From JAXGQE01 sp040766585 (GTDB lineage: Bacteria; Bacillota; SLNR01): a stretch of 64,000 nucleotides of DNA. The DNA is taken from positions 117,412 through 181,411 of the forward strand of contig JAXGQE010000007.1 of assembly GCA_040766585.1 (NCBI GenBank). Direction: 5' to 3'. A model generated the notes under the pieces. The model made no database searches. It was not told where the DNA came from and saw only the letters and a list, made by a program, of their open reading frames with translations. The position numbers and the translations under genes were made by a program. Of the stretch, positions 1 to 7,790 are shown piece after piece. The first letter of the stretch is position 1, and every line of letters starts with the position of its first letter.

Positions 1-45
1 ACCGGCCGGTCCGCCGCCAATAATCAGAACATCCGGCGTGATCAT
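1..45 (-). CDS. FAD-dependent oxidoreductase, N-terminus only (runs off window)
   Basis: Only the first 15 codons are inside the window. They read MITPDVLIIGGGPAG, a beta strand followed by the GxGxxG-type glycine loop (here GGGPAG) that binds the ADP part of FAD at the start of many flavoprotein oxidoreductases. The ATG overlaps the stop codon of the upstream 2Fe-2S gene (TGATG), so the two are translationally coupled. Pairing of a ~100-residue 2Fe-2S protein with an FAD oxidoreductase is typical of heterotetrameric sarcosine/octopine/proline-type dehydrogenases such as HcnA/HcnB. The substrate cannot be inferred from 15 residues. Confidence 0.8.
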   Translation of the reverse strand, partial: MITPDVLIIGGGPAG

Positions 46-347
46 CAGTACCGCCCCTTTCCCATCTGCGTTTCAATGACCATTCCTTCAGTTAATGGAG
101 TCGTGCAGACTCGAACATTGGGTACACCATCCACCACCATCATGCAGGATGAACAATTTCCGATGGCGCAGAAAAATCCTCGCGGCCGGTGTTTTTCCGG
201 ACTGTGGCTTAACACCCGGATACCTGCCGCATGCAGCGCTGCGGCAATGGTTTCCCCTTCATACCCTTCCAGAGGGTGTCCGTCAAAAGTGAAAACAACC
301 TTGCGTCCTTTGGGCAGTGTCAAGATCGGATGTGCTTCGATTCTCAT
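45..347 (-). CDS. (2Fe-2S)-binding protein, small subunit of an FAD dehydrogenase
   Basis: About 100 residues of the sarcosine-oxidase-alpha/HcnA-type 2Fe-2S family. The Cys cluster is visible as CAIGNCSSC followed about 15 residues later by VCTTP, and the region before it (FDGHPLEGYEGETIAAAL) is the usual start of a plant-type ferredoxin fold. I place the start at the ATG at 347 because a GGGAGG lies 8 nt upstream; the ATG two codons earlier is too close to it. It is directly coupled to the FAD protein downstream by a TGATG overlap, so it probably passes electrons from that flavin. Soluble, cytoplasmic. The family assignment is firm and the substrate is unknown. Confidence 0.85.
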   Translation of the reverse strand: MRIEAHPILTLPKGRKVVFTFDGHPLEGYEGETIAAALHAAGIRVLSHSPEKHRPRGFFCAIGNCSSCMMVVDGVPNVRVCTTPLTEGMVIETQMGKGRY

Positions 348-397
348 GGCCATTCCTCCCTAGGCTGCAGATCAATCGTCCGAAGGCAGGATGCCTT

Positions 398-853
398 CTA
401 CGGTACATACATCTCAAAGATTTCGATGATTTCACCGTTTTGAATGAGAATGCTGTATGGTGCTTCATACTCCTCTATATGGGATTTCAATTCCTCCACG
501 GTCAGCCATTTTGCCTCGATCTGTTCGCCCCACATGACCACTTCGATGTGAGGATCCCCTTCCAGAGGCATCTCTATCCAACTCTCGGCTTCATTATATA
601 GATAAAAACCGCTGGGAAAGTCTTCTTCCGGATCCAGACCCAGTTCATCAATCCGCTCCAATTCAAAGATACTGATAAACTCCATCTCATCCACCAGAAT
701 GGTTTGGGATTCCAGATTTAAGTCTTTTAAGAACACCTCATATGTACCGTCTGGGAGAATCGGACTCGTCTGTTCTTGACACCCTGCACATACTCCCAGG
801 CCCAATGAGATTGCCAGGAAAAGGATCCACCCGGTGCGATAACGACCCGTCAT
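398..853 (-). CDS. putative lipoprotein of unknown function
   Basis: About 151 residues. A basic N-terminus (TGRYRTG) and a hydrophobic stretch (ILFLAISLGLG) end in VCAGC, a lipobox, so the mature protein is probably lipid-anchored outside the membrane. The mature part is very acidic (many E and D, e.g. LGLDPEEDFPSGF) and no known domain is recognised. The ATG at 853 is preferred over one ten codons upstream because GGGGTGGG precedes it and it gives a normal signal peptide. It is read in the same direction as the 2Fe-2S gene about 50 nt downstream, but nothing shows that they work together. Confidence 0.7.
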   Translation of the reverse strand: MTGRYRTGWILFLAISLGLGVCAGCQEQTSPILPDGTYEVFLKDLNLESQTILVDEMEFISIFELERIDELGLDPEEDFPSGFYLYNEAESWIEMPLEGDPHIEVVMWGEQIEAKWLTVEELKSHIEEYEAPYSILIQNGEIIEIFEMYVP

Positions 854-965
854 ATTCCCACCCCATTTCATGTTTTTATACATTGAAATCTTCGCGTTCT
901 AATCAGCGTTTCCTCCAAAAGATCGTTACATCCAAAGGAAACCGCTCCCAACAACATTCTTCCAT

Positions 966-994
966 AAAAAAAGCCGCCCCTTTTTCAGAGCAGC
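966..994 (-). terminator. intrinsic terminator after the permease/ferredoxin gene
   Basis: On the minus strand a GC-rich hairpin (GCTGCTCT, loop GAAA, AGGGGCGGC, with some G-T pairs) runs into seven Ts. It lies about 20 nt after the stop of the gene ending at 1013. Confidence 0.7.
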
Positions 995-1012
995 TTGACA
1001 CATTTCCATGGA

Positions 1013-1741
1013 TCATGGCTGGACAGTATCCTGATATACAATGGCCTGTCCGGGACACTTTTCCACGGTTTCCCGCACCTTTCCTCCCACTTTGGGGCTG
1101 TTGGGTACCGTAATCACTACCGCTCTACCGTCTTCCATGCGGTAGCACTGGGGAAGGATGCGGACACACAGACCGCAGCCGAGGCAGTATTCTGGAATTA
1201 CTTCCAGAACAGGGCGGCTTTCATCATTTACAGCGGGTAAATCTTCCTTCGTAACCAGAGTACCGGTCAGGTACGCCATCAAGAATATGGCGCAAACGGT
1301 CAGCACCCAGCGTACAGCCATGAATTCAGGCCCCAGAAATCGAATTTCATTGGCCAGCATGGGCACTTTGATCACAGCCCAGGCACTGAGAATGATGACA
1401 ATGTTTCCGATGCTGGCTCCCTTTGCCAGCAAAGTCTTGCTGACGGGAAAGGCGGCATAGATGGGCCCGGCTGACAGGCTGCCCAGCATCAGCGCCAAGA
1501 CATTGCCTTTCAGCCCGGATTTTTCGCCAAATCCCCGTAGAATCATCTCTTTGGGAACCAGTGCTTCCAAAACCACAGTAAACAAAAATATGACAGGAAG
1601 CACCAGGATCATCTCTTTGAGATAGTAGAGGCTGTTTTGAAAGGAAGTCCGAGCCAGATCCGGGGAAAAAACCATGAGTCCGGAATAAAGGGCCGCCACA
1701 ATCACCAGCATCATATTTTGCCTCAGAAAATTTTTCATCAT
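1013..1741 (-). CDS. permease (DUF318-like) with C-terminal ferredoxin-like domain
   Basis: 242 residues. The first ~165 hold about five hydrophobic segments, with conserved-looking loops such as LGSLSAGPIYAAFPVS and IGNIVIILSAWAVIKVP that suit the DUF318/ArsP-type permease group. The last ~65 residues are a small ferredoxin-like domain: CLGCGLCVRILPQC and a further VEKCPGQAIV, which supplies the CP-type last ligand. Its start overlaps the stop of the upstream permease half by ATGA (1738-1741), so the two chains probably form one transporter. A cytoplasmic Fe-S domain suggests redox or metal sensing, or electron delivery to the substrate. Permeases of this group are linked with export of metalloid or organometal compounds; the substrate here is inference only. 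Confidence 0.75.
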   Translation of the reverse strand: MMKNFLRQNMMLVIVAALYSGLMVFSPDLARTSFQNSLYYLKEMILVLPVIFLFTVVLEALVPKEMILRGFGEKSGLKGNVLALMLGSLSAGPIYAAFPVSKTLLAKGASIGNIVIILSAWAVIKVPMLANEIRFLGPEFMAVRWVLTVCAIFLMAYLTGTLVTKEDLPAVNDESRPVLEVIPEYCLGCGLCVRILPQCYRMEDGRAVVITVPNSPKVGGKVRETVEKCPGQAIVYQDTVQP

Positions 1742-2223
1742 CCCATCAGCACCCCCATGGCCAGAGCAATGAGTACGGCAAAACCAAAACTGAAAAGATT
1801 GCGGGTCAGAGCAAATCGAGTTCCAAATTCTTTTCGCTCCAGGGGAAATGTGACTGCACCAACCATGGTTAATGTGGTGAGAAACGCCACACCCGGTACA
1901 ATACTAGCCCCCACATCCACCAGAGAACCCACCAGCGGGAATGCCACAAATGCAGGGATCAGTGTAATGCTTCCCACCAAAGCGGCCGCTACGGTGGCTG
2001 TCCCTAAATTGGCTTTCCCCAGTACCTGCTGGATGGTCTGCGGTGGAATCAGAGTTAAAATTAAACCAATCAGAAAAATGATGCCGACAATATCTCCCAG
2101 CATGCTTCCCATCATTCCCCGGGATTTTTGAGCCGCCTCCAAAGTCTTCTTTCGATCTTTAATCAAAGAGATTGCTGTAAGGAACAACGCTGTGATCCAA
2201 AATCCTTTTGTAAATACATCCAT
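1738..2223 (-). CDS. permease, first half of a split DUF318-like transporter
   Basis: About 161 hydrophobic residues with four to five membrane segments. The first half shows a cytoplasmic KDRKKTLEAAQKSRG segment. The core has the loop-rich SITLIPAFVAFPLVGSLVDVGAS typical of the two-fold repeated DUF318/ArsP permeases, which are usually one chain of 300 or more residues. Here the two halves are separate, translationally coupled genes. An AGGAGG lies 10 nt before the ATG at 2223; a GTG at 2229 is only 4 nt away and is the alternative start. The gene follows a strong terminator, so it is a separate unit from the selenoprotein genes even though it lies next to them on the same strand. Confidence 0.75.
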   Translation of the reverse strand: MDVFTKGFWITALFLTAISLIKDRKKTLEAAQKSRGMMGSMLGDIVGIIFLIGLILTLIPPQTIQQVLGKANLGTATVAAALVGSITLIPAFVAFPLVGSLVDVGASIVPGVAFLTTLTMVGAVTFPLERKEFGTRFALTRNLFSFGFAVLIALAMGVLMG

Positions 2224-2284
2224 ATACACCCTACCTCCTGACAGTCAGTGGATCGTACAAAAGGCATTGTATTACATGTCAAAG

Positions 2285-2314
2285 AAAAAAAGTGTTACCG
2301 AAGTAACACTTTTT
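2285..2314. terminator. bidirectional intrinsic terminator
   Basis: A perfect 8-bp stem, AGTGTTAC-CGAA-GTAACACT, has a run of A on its left and a run of T on its right, so it works on both strands. On the minus strand it ends the selenoprotein operon before the split permease. Confidence 0.9.
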
Positions 2315-2438
2315 CGAATTCGATCCATCAGGCCATTGATCTCCCCCTGCTGTTAAAAAGCTGTACCATCACCTTGACAGATCAAAAGAAGCTGCATTAG
2401 AGAAAATGCATTCGACAAGGTTCCTAGCTGAACGCTGC

Positions 2439-3659
2439 TCAAACTTCCAGTTCCTTCAAAAATCGATTGGGAATAATGCGTCCAGACGCCTTCTTGCTGA
2501 GACTTTCATGCTCTGAGTTCAGACAAAATTGTCTCAGTTGCTGAAGAACTTTCCCGGCCATTGTATTTTTCCAGAACCAGCGTTCAATATCGTCTCCTTT
2601 CAGATGACTCGTACCCGGACGTAGGGATAGTGCTTGATAATAGAACGACTTCAAATCATCCACCGCATAGCGCAGACGGGCGGCCCATGCGCCATCTTCA
2701 TCGCTCATCATATCCATTTCACCGCTCATCACTTCTCCCAGCCAAGAGGCAATCTCTTCGGCAGTCATTCCGCTGATCCCCTTGTACGAACGGTCAGCGT
2801 GTTCGCTCTTTTCAGTCCATTCACGACGGAAAGCTTGAATCTCAGCATGCAGCTGTCGAAATAGGACTCGATCCTCTCCCGAATCATCTGAGGGAATGTA
2901 TGGGCAAGCCAACAGGATAGGATCCGCATCTCCCACCGGTGCCTCCTCGGTGTAATCAGCCAGAACAGGGCCTTCCTTTTCCTGCAGCAGACTCAGTGCC
3001 GCTTTGAGCACCCTCTTTTGAAAAGCACCATCGTGGGGCACTCCCAGGGGGCGCCCCAGTTCAAACGGAACCCATAAGGCCCGAGGTGGTCGAATCTTTT
3101 CAGTATGCAATCGGATCAGACTGATCTGGGTAGTGGAAAACCCCTGATCCTCCAAAAAATGCCCCAATGCGCCCACGGCGCATGTGCATAAAGGTCAAAC
3201 CGGAACCAGGAGCACCGCATCCACATGGTCTTGTCGGAGCTGATCCGCCAGTTTCTCAACGGCCGGTCTCCATGTCATGGGGTTCTCTGCACCCATGAAT
3301 GAATAATGGCGGGAGGCAACTGAAGCAATGAAGCCCTCGTCTTGCAACTCTTTGAGTCGATCCAGGGGAAATACCACATTGAAATCCTGATAAAATCCCG
3401 ACCGATCGTAATTGACGGACACATGACTCATCACCAAGTCCTGGACTGGAATCTCCTTGGGAATAACACGATACTTTTCGGGATTGGAGCCATCAAACGG
3501 ATCATCCTGCACCGTATGAAGACCCGCCGTGGACACAATCGCCACCCGCAGACGATTCAGCCGATCCGGGATCACAAACGGTGTATGGGAAAACGACGGA
3601 CAGGCGTAGTTTTCATGAAAGCGCCTCTCGCCTGCACTCATGGTTTCCATGCGCACCAT
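2439..3659 (-). CDS. GrdB-family selenoprotein (Sec encoded by TGA at 3195-3197)
   Basis: Read through the in-frame TGA this is one protein of about 406 residues with selenocysteine near position 155. The join reads LLVPV-U-PLCTCAVGALGHF. It belongs to the glycine/sarcosine/betaine/D-proline reductase selenoprotein B family, whose members have U or C followed by PLC at this place. Family landmarks lie on both sides: RVAIVSTAGLHT, NVVFPLDRLKEL and SRHYSFMG before the Sec, then TEKIRPPRALWVPFELGRPLG after it. The two halves are in the same frame with no shift. GGTGGTGAT before the ATG at 3659 fixes the start. It follows the deiodinase-like selenoprotein after 25 nt. The real stop is also TGA (2439-2441), with TAG four codons further on. 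The last ~150 residues are not recognised. Likely a cytoplasmic thiol/selenol redox enzyme; substrate unknown. Confidence 0.9.
3167..3183 (-). promoter_or_regulatory. bacterial SECIS hairpin for the GrdB-like gene
   Basis: Starting 11 nt after the TGA (3195-3197), the minus strand forms a perfect 7-bp stem with a 3-nt loop: ATGCGCC-GTG-GGCGCAT. Bacterial SECIS elements are short stem-loops at this distance from the UGA, with G and U in the loop, recognised by SelB. The position, perfect pairing and GTG loop fit. Confidence 0.8.
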
Positions 3660-3684
3660 GGTATCACCACCTTTCAATCTTTAT

Positions 3685-4299
3685 TCATGGGCTCTTTTTA
3701 TTCGGTATTGTTTGATCCAAAAAATGGGCGACGTCTTCATGGGACGCCCAGCGGTCGTGGTACACGATGACGCCATCCGGACCGATGATATAGACCATAT
3801 TGGGACATCCACCGTAACTCATGTAAAAATCGTTATCCATGGTGTCCAACACCGTTTTTCGCTGAATGCCGCAGTCCTTCACCGTATCACCAGCCAGTTT
3901 CATCCGCTGGTGGTAGGTTTGGGGCTGGACAATATCTTCATACCCTCTCTCGCCCGGATGAGGTTCAAGAATATAGACCAACAAAAATTCTACACCGCGC
4001 TTTTTGTATTCCCGGGCCAATTCTTCCATGGGAGGCACCTGCCTCCGAAACGGGTCTCAAGTAAATGACCCTACTTCCACCACGAGATATTTCCCGGCGT
4101 AGTCGGCCAGGGACACTGATTCACCATCCAGGGTTTTCAGTGAAAAATCTGGCGCCCGTGTACCCGGAGGCATGTAGCATTCAAAATCTTTGTAGTGCCG
4201 GCCGTCATCACCGCGGCGGATGTTCTCTTCTTCTTGCATAATACGGGCTATTTCAATCATCTCTTCGGGAAAGCCGGGAGGAAACTCATGCACTTTCAT
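3685..4299 (-). CDS. deiodinase-like / thioredoxin-fold selenoprotein (Sec encoded by TGA at 4057-4059)
   Basis: Read through the in-frame TGA this is a 204-residue protein with selenocysteine at position 81. The site reads VVEVGSFT-U-DPFRRQVPPMEEL, which matches the GS-x-T-U-x-P-F active site of iodothyronine deiodinases and their bacterial thioredoxin-fold relatives. Before it is the peroxiredoxin-like strand APDFSLKTLDGESVSLADYAGK. After it come VEFLLVYILEPHPGERG, equivalent to the deiodinase YxxEAHP region, and PNMVYIIGPDGVIVYHDRW. There is no signal peptide, so it is cytoplasmic. GAGGTGAT before the ATG fixes the start. The gene ends in another TGA (3685-3687) that has no hairpin after it. 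It is first in a two-gene operon with the GrdB-like selenoprotein. A redox role is likely; there is no reason to assume an iodothyronine substrate. Confidence 0.9.
4031..4046 (-). promoter_or_regulatory. bacterial SECIS hairpin for the deiodinase-like gene
   Basis: Ten nt after the TGA at 4057-4059 the minus strand gives GGAGGC-AGGT-GCCTCC, a perfect 6-bp stem with a GGT-containing loop (7 bp if the A-T pair is counted). Distance and loop match known bacterial SECIS elements. It also encodes RRQVPP in the protein. Confidence 0.8.
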
Positions 4300-4470
4300 C
4301 CGATCACCTCACATTGTATTTCACCATTCATTCGTGAAAAAGGGATAGAACCCTTTGTCACGATTTTCCACAAACTCAAGCGAAAAGCCATTCAGAGAAA
4401 ATGCCGGACAAAACCCGCCATCTTTCAAAATGGCTCATGTGCGACCATCCATGGTCGAAAAAAACTGTCG

Positions 4471-5766
4471 CTACTTTCCGACTAGCCGCCGACTGATTCG
4501 GTTTACCTCATACAGGACCTTTTCGGCATCCAAAGTCCGGTATTCCCCATCCTCATACAGGATTTTCCCAGCCACCATGGTCATAACCACTTCATACCCC
4601 GTGGCCGAATATGCCAGGGCAGACACCAAGTTATGCAGCGGTTGGAATTGAGGTTGATCCAAATCCAGCAAGACCAGATCCGCCTGCATCCCGACCCGGA
4701 TGGCTCCGATCTTCTGGGATAGTCCCAGCGCGTTTGCCCCGTTGATTGTGGCAAAGGACAGCGCCAACGATGCAGGGATGCTGGTGGCTGACTCTTGGTT
4801 CCCTTTGTGGATCAGCACCACACTCTGCAGATCTTTGAACAGGTTCTGGGTGTTGTTGCTGGCTGCACTATCTGTGCCCAAACATATTGGAATGCCGCGG
4901 TCCAGCATTTTTTCCAAAGGTGCAAACCCATTGGCCAGTTTCATGTTGCTAACTGGATTGGTTACAATGTGCACTTTCCGTTCTGCCAGAATATCCAGAT
5001 CCGCATCGGTCAGATAGACACCGTGGGCGGCCAGAGTCCGCTCGGTCAAGAATCCCACTCGATCCAGGTATTCCACCGGCGTGCACCCATAATGGGCCCG
5101 GATGGTATCGATTTCACTGCGGCTTTCAGCCAGATGAACACAAAGCCCCACATCCCGTATTTGCGCCACATCCACCACTTTTTTCAAATACACCGGATCG
5201 CAGGTGTAGGGGGCATGGGCAGACAGCATGAAGTGGATGCGGGGATGATTGAGAAATTCGGGACTGTCCATTTCAGAAAGCGCATCTGTCAGCCTGCGGG
5301 TACCCCCTTCATCATCCCCCTCGCCCACCAATCCTCGGGAGAGGCATGCCCGCATCCCCGTTTCATGAACCGCTCGAGAGGTTTCATGGATAAACATGTA
5401 CATGTCAAAGAAACAGGTTGTTCCTGTGCGAATCATTTCCATGATGGAAAGCATGGATCCCCAGTAGCAGTCGTCTCCAGTCAGACGATCCTCCAAAGGC
5501 AATATACGATCAAAAAGCCAGGTCTGGAAGGGCAGATCATCGGCGTAATTGCGAAACAGCGTCATATAGCTGTGGTTGTGGGCATTGACCAACCCCGGTA
5601 TAAGAAGTTTTCTGCGTCCATCCAAGACCCGATCCGGTGTGAAATCGTCCGGTGGGGGACCGATGTGAACGATTCTGTCGCCAGACACCGCCACCGAAGA
5701 TTCTTTTACCTCCCAGGTGTTCCCGGATTCCAAAAGCACCTGCACATTCGAAATCAATAGATTCAT
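4471..5766 (-). CDS. amidohydrolase, MTA/SAH deaminase-like
   Basis: About 431 residues of the metal-dependent amidohydrolase superfamily, closest to the 5-methylthioadenosine/S-adenosylhomocysteine deaminase and chlorohydrolase group. The first metal site is GLVNAHNHSYM (HxH). Further landmarks are LSAHAPYTCDP, CVHLAESRSEID, AAHGVYLTD and CLGTDSAASNNTQNLFKDLQ, which carry the remaining His and Asp ligands. The C-terminus IRVGMQADLVLLDL is the usual composite beta-sandwich end. The start is the ATG at 5766, with GGGGAGGGG 6 nt upstream; 34 codons of open frame before it are not used. It most likely deaminates a purine nucleoside or related base in the cytoplasm. About 170 nt separate it from the selenoprotein genes downstream, so co-transcription is possible but not shown. 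Confidence 0.85.
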   Translation of the reverse strand: MNLLISNVQVLLESGNTWEVKESSVAVSGDRIVHIGPPPDDFTPDRVLDGRRKLLIPGLVNAHNHSYMTLFRNYADDLPFQTWLFDRILPLEDRLTGDDCYWGSMLSIMEMIRTGTTCFFDMYMFIHETSRAVHETGMRACLSRGLVGEGDDEGGTRRLTDALSEMDSPEFLNHPRIHFMLSAHAPYTCDPVYLKKVVDVAQIRDVGLCVHLAESRSEIDTIRAHYGCTPVEYLDRVGFLTERTLAAHGVYLTDADLDILAERKVHIVTNPVSNMKLANGFAPLEKMLDRGIPICLGTDSAASNNTQNLFKDLQSVVLIHKGNQESATSIPASLALSFATINGANALGLSQKIGAIRVGMQADLVLLDLDQPQFQPLHNLVSALAYSATGYEVVMTMVAGKILYEDGEYRTLDAEKVLYEVNRISRRLVGK

Positions 5767-5806
5767 ATCATACCCCTCCCCATACAGCCCATAAGAGGAC
5801 ATTGGC

Positions 5807-6325
5807 CTACTCTTCTGATCCATTCTGATCAGCCTGCTTCGTGGCTTGCGGTTTCTCCCCATCCGCATTCAGTGGAAAGACTTTATGCTGATAGTCTTTC
5901 ACAAAAAAGCGCTTCCCCCTCTGAACAATCGTGTGGCCTTCCGCTTCCAGCCGTCTCCGCTGTCCGTCAATCCCTTCCGGGTACTTCTCATTGAGTTCCC
6001 CGTCTTTTTTCAATGTCCGCCAATAGGGGGTTTCATCGGCATTTCGTTCTGCCGATGCCCGCGCTGCTATACTAATAAACAATCCGGCCGTTAACGGGCA
6101 AGTACTGTCTGCACCGTACATCACCGCCAGATGGTAACGCAGCCTATCCGATGGAAGCACATACCCGAAAGGAATTGTCCGCATGATCCGGTCGTACGCC
6201 ATGGGGGGTGCAATAAGAAGCCGCGTACTCCCGTGGGTATGGTTGGATTTCGGGTCAGAGATCTCAACGATCTTGGGCAGATCTCTGCTGTCATGCAGTT
6301 TATCATTGAATGATTTTTTCCCCAT
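5807..6325 (-). CDS. MGMT-family (Atl-like) protein
   Basis: About 172 residues with the DNA-binding winged-helix domain of methylguanine-DNA methyltransferases: PFGYVLPSDRLRYHLAVMYG, then DETPYWRTLKKDGELNEKYPEG and a C-terminal RRRLEAEGH. The active-site PCHRV motif of true methyltransferases is absent. It is therefore of the alkyltransferase-like or uncharacterised MGMT-related type, which may bind damaged DNA but cannot accept the methyl group. The ATG at 6325 with GAGGGGCG before it is preferred to an upstream TTG. Its upstream sequence overlaps the end of the SGNH hydrolase gene, consistent with one operon. The C-terminal ~20 residues are polar and low in complexity. Confidence 0.75.
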   Translation of the reverse strand: MGKKSFNDKLHDSRDLPKIVEISDPKSNHTHGSTRLLIAPPMAYDRIMRTIPFGYVLPSDRLRYHLAVMYGADSTCPLTAGLFISIAARASAERNADETPYWRTLKKDGELNEKYPEGIDGQRRRLEAEGHTIVQRGKRFFVKDYQHKVFPLNADGEKPQATKQADQNGSEE

Positions 6326-6336
6326 AGTATCGCCCC

Positions 6337-6948
6337 TCAATCGATGGTTGGTCCAAGCGCCTCATGGATCCTTTCTGCGATCCACTGGTGACCGCTGGCA
6401 TTGGGATGAAGACCATCGCTGAGCTTTTCGGTCACCCATGCAAAATCGGTTCGGCACATGGAATACAGATCCACAAAAGGGATCCTGAATTCTGTGCAGA
6501 TGTCCTGCAAAGCCGCATGATACTGTTCGATTCGCCGGTTGGTATATCGGTATGCATCGCAATAGTTCAGTGTCTTCGTCTCATCCACTGCAGTCAGCCC
6601 CACAACACCCAATGAAAAGCGGTGGGATCGAGCTTTGGTGAAAATGGTTCGGATATTGGTCTGATAAGCGGCAATAGACACATTCTCTTGACCGTTTTTC
6701 AAGAGAACGGCCGAATCATTGATCCCGCAGGCCAGAATCAACCAGATGGCCGTAGGCAGGGGGGTGTTTTTTCGAATGAATGTCCGCATCTTGGTCAGAC
6801 ACTGTTTGGATGTAGCTCCCGGGCGTGACAGGTTCACGATGGCTCCTTGGGATAACGACTCGGCTCGATTTTCGAGCCAGTGCGTTACCCAGCCGCCCCG
6901 GGGGTCGTCCAACCCGTAGGCAATGCTGTCACCCAGGATGACCATCAT
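6337..6948 (-). CDS. SGNH/GDSL hydrolase
   Basis: About 203 residues. Block I is MVILGDSIAYG, with the nucleophilic Ser in GDS. An Asn-containing block III reads ACGINDSA, and block V reads SDGLHPNASGH, which gives the catalytic Asp and His. There is no signal peptide, so it should act in the cytoplasm as an esterase or lipase-like hydrolase on an unknown acyl ester. A GGGAGG sits before three closely spaced ATGs; the one at 6948 has the best spacing. The gene overlaps the end of the Cys-rich gene upstream and runs into the MGMT-like gene, so all three are probably one transcript. Confidence 0.85.
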   Translation of the reverse strand: MMVILGDSIAYGLDDPRGGWVTHWLENRAESLSQGAIVNLSRPGATSKQCLTKMRTFIRKNTPLPTAIWLILACGINDSAVLLKNGQENVSIAAYQTNIRTIFTKARSHRFSLGVVGLTAVDETKTLNYCDAYRYTNRRIEQYHAALQDICTEFRIPFVDLYSMCRTDFAWVTEKLSDGLHPNASGHQWIAERIHEALGPTID

Positions 6949-7525
6949 CGCAATCATCCTCCCTGTTGGAATCGATGGTGAGAATCCACTTGCACGAATC
7001 AGCTCCGGCCAGCAAAGATTGCTTCAATGAAATATCCCGCACATCGAAGACGGAGCAAAAGAATTCACTGAAATGACCGGCACTGCATTCGCAAAAAAGG
7101 GTGCTGTCCGTCGGGTACCGAGCGTTGCCCGCCAATCCGCAGATGCAGCGGGTGCGGTCAATCTCAATGGTACGGCTTTTCGGGGAATACGAGAACACAG
7201 TGTGGTAGGCCCTTTCTTGGTGGTTTAGCCGTGTAAAAAAATCATTCAAATCCTTAGACTCCGCCCAGATGTCTTGGACAAATCCAATCCAGGATTTTCC
7301 GCAGCACTGCTGTCCGCAGCGGTGCATCACTGCCTTTGTTGGCTCAGACCCCAAATGGGTTTCCATTCTTTTGACCACTCGAAACACATATTGTGTTTTC
7401 TCTTTCGGACTCATCTGAGAAAAGGTCCATGACTCGGGCATGATATCCGCCAGTTTGTCTGCCTGGCCCATAGCTCGGATATTTTTGGTAATGCGGCCGA
7501 ATCGACCGGATTCATGATACTTCAT
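6929..7525 (-). CDS. cysteine-rich protein of unknown function
   Basis: About 198 residues with ten or so cysteines. Clusters include MHRCGQQCCGKSW, RTRCICGLAG, TLFCECSAGHFSEFF and GADSCKWIL. The C-terminal part (a CxC...GHF segment, then a leucine-rich stretch and GAxxCxW) resembles the ends of L-2-amino-thiazoline-4-carboxylate hydrolase-like and 4-vinyl-reductase-like domains, which often bind a metal or Fe-S cluster, but the match is weak. The start is the ATG at 7525, with AAGGAGG 6 nt upstream. It is the first gene of a probable operon with the overlapping SGNH hydrolase. A ligand-binding or hydrolase role is possible; no function is claimed. Confidence 0.65.
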   Translation of the reverse strand: MKYHESGRFGRITKNIRAMGQADKLADIMPESWTFSQMSPKEKTQYVFRVVKRMETHLGSEPTKAVMHRCGQQCCGKSWIGFVQDIWAESKDLNDFFTRLNHQERAYHTVFSYSPKSRTIEIDRTRCICGLAGNARYPTDSTLFCECSAGHFSEFFCSVFDVRDISLKQSLLAGADSCKWILTIDSNREDDCDDGHPG

Positions 7526-7639
7526 AGCTTCCTCCTTTTGATTTTGTCTACATACCATGCTTTGACTGACCGGATCTCTATGAAGCATATTGAATGGTTA
7601 TTTCTTTTCCACTGCCCCATCCCCTTTTTTATAGCCGTG

Positions 7640-7675
7640 AAAAAAAAAGATCTTCGCACCATACATGGAAGATCC
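7640..7675 (-). terminator. intrinsic terminator downstream of the PadR/DUF2812 operon
   Basis: The minus strand reads GATCTTC, a 12-nt loop, GAAGATC and then nine Ts. It lies about 115 nt after the stop at 7791; no gene is visible in between. Confidence 0.75.
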
Positions 7676-7790
7676 TTTGGCTTCGGATATATTACCGCTT
7701 GTTGGTTGGAATCGGCTGTTTGGATGTCTATACCATCCATCTGTCCCCAGCATAAATCCCCCAGAATGGGCGATCGTTCTTTCTCCCCAT

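Noticed and set aside
4795..5760. Long plus-strand open frame (321 codons) opposite the amidohydrolase gene
   Set aside because: It is antisense to a gene with clear family motifs, has no ribosome binding site and no protein-family features.
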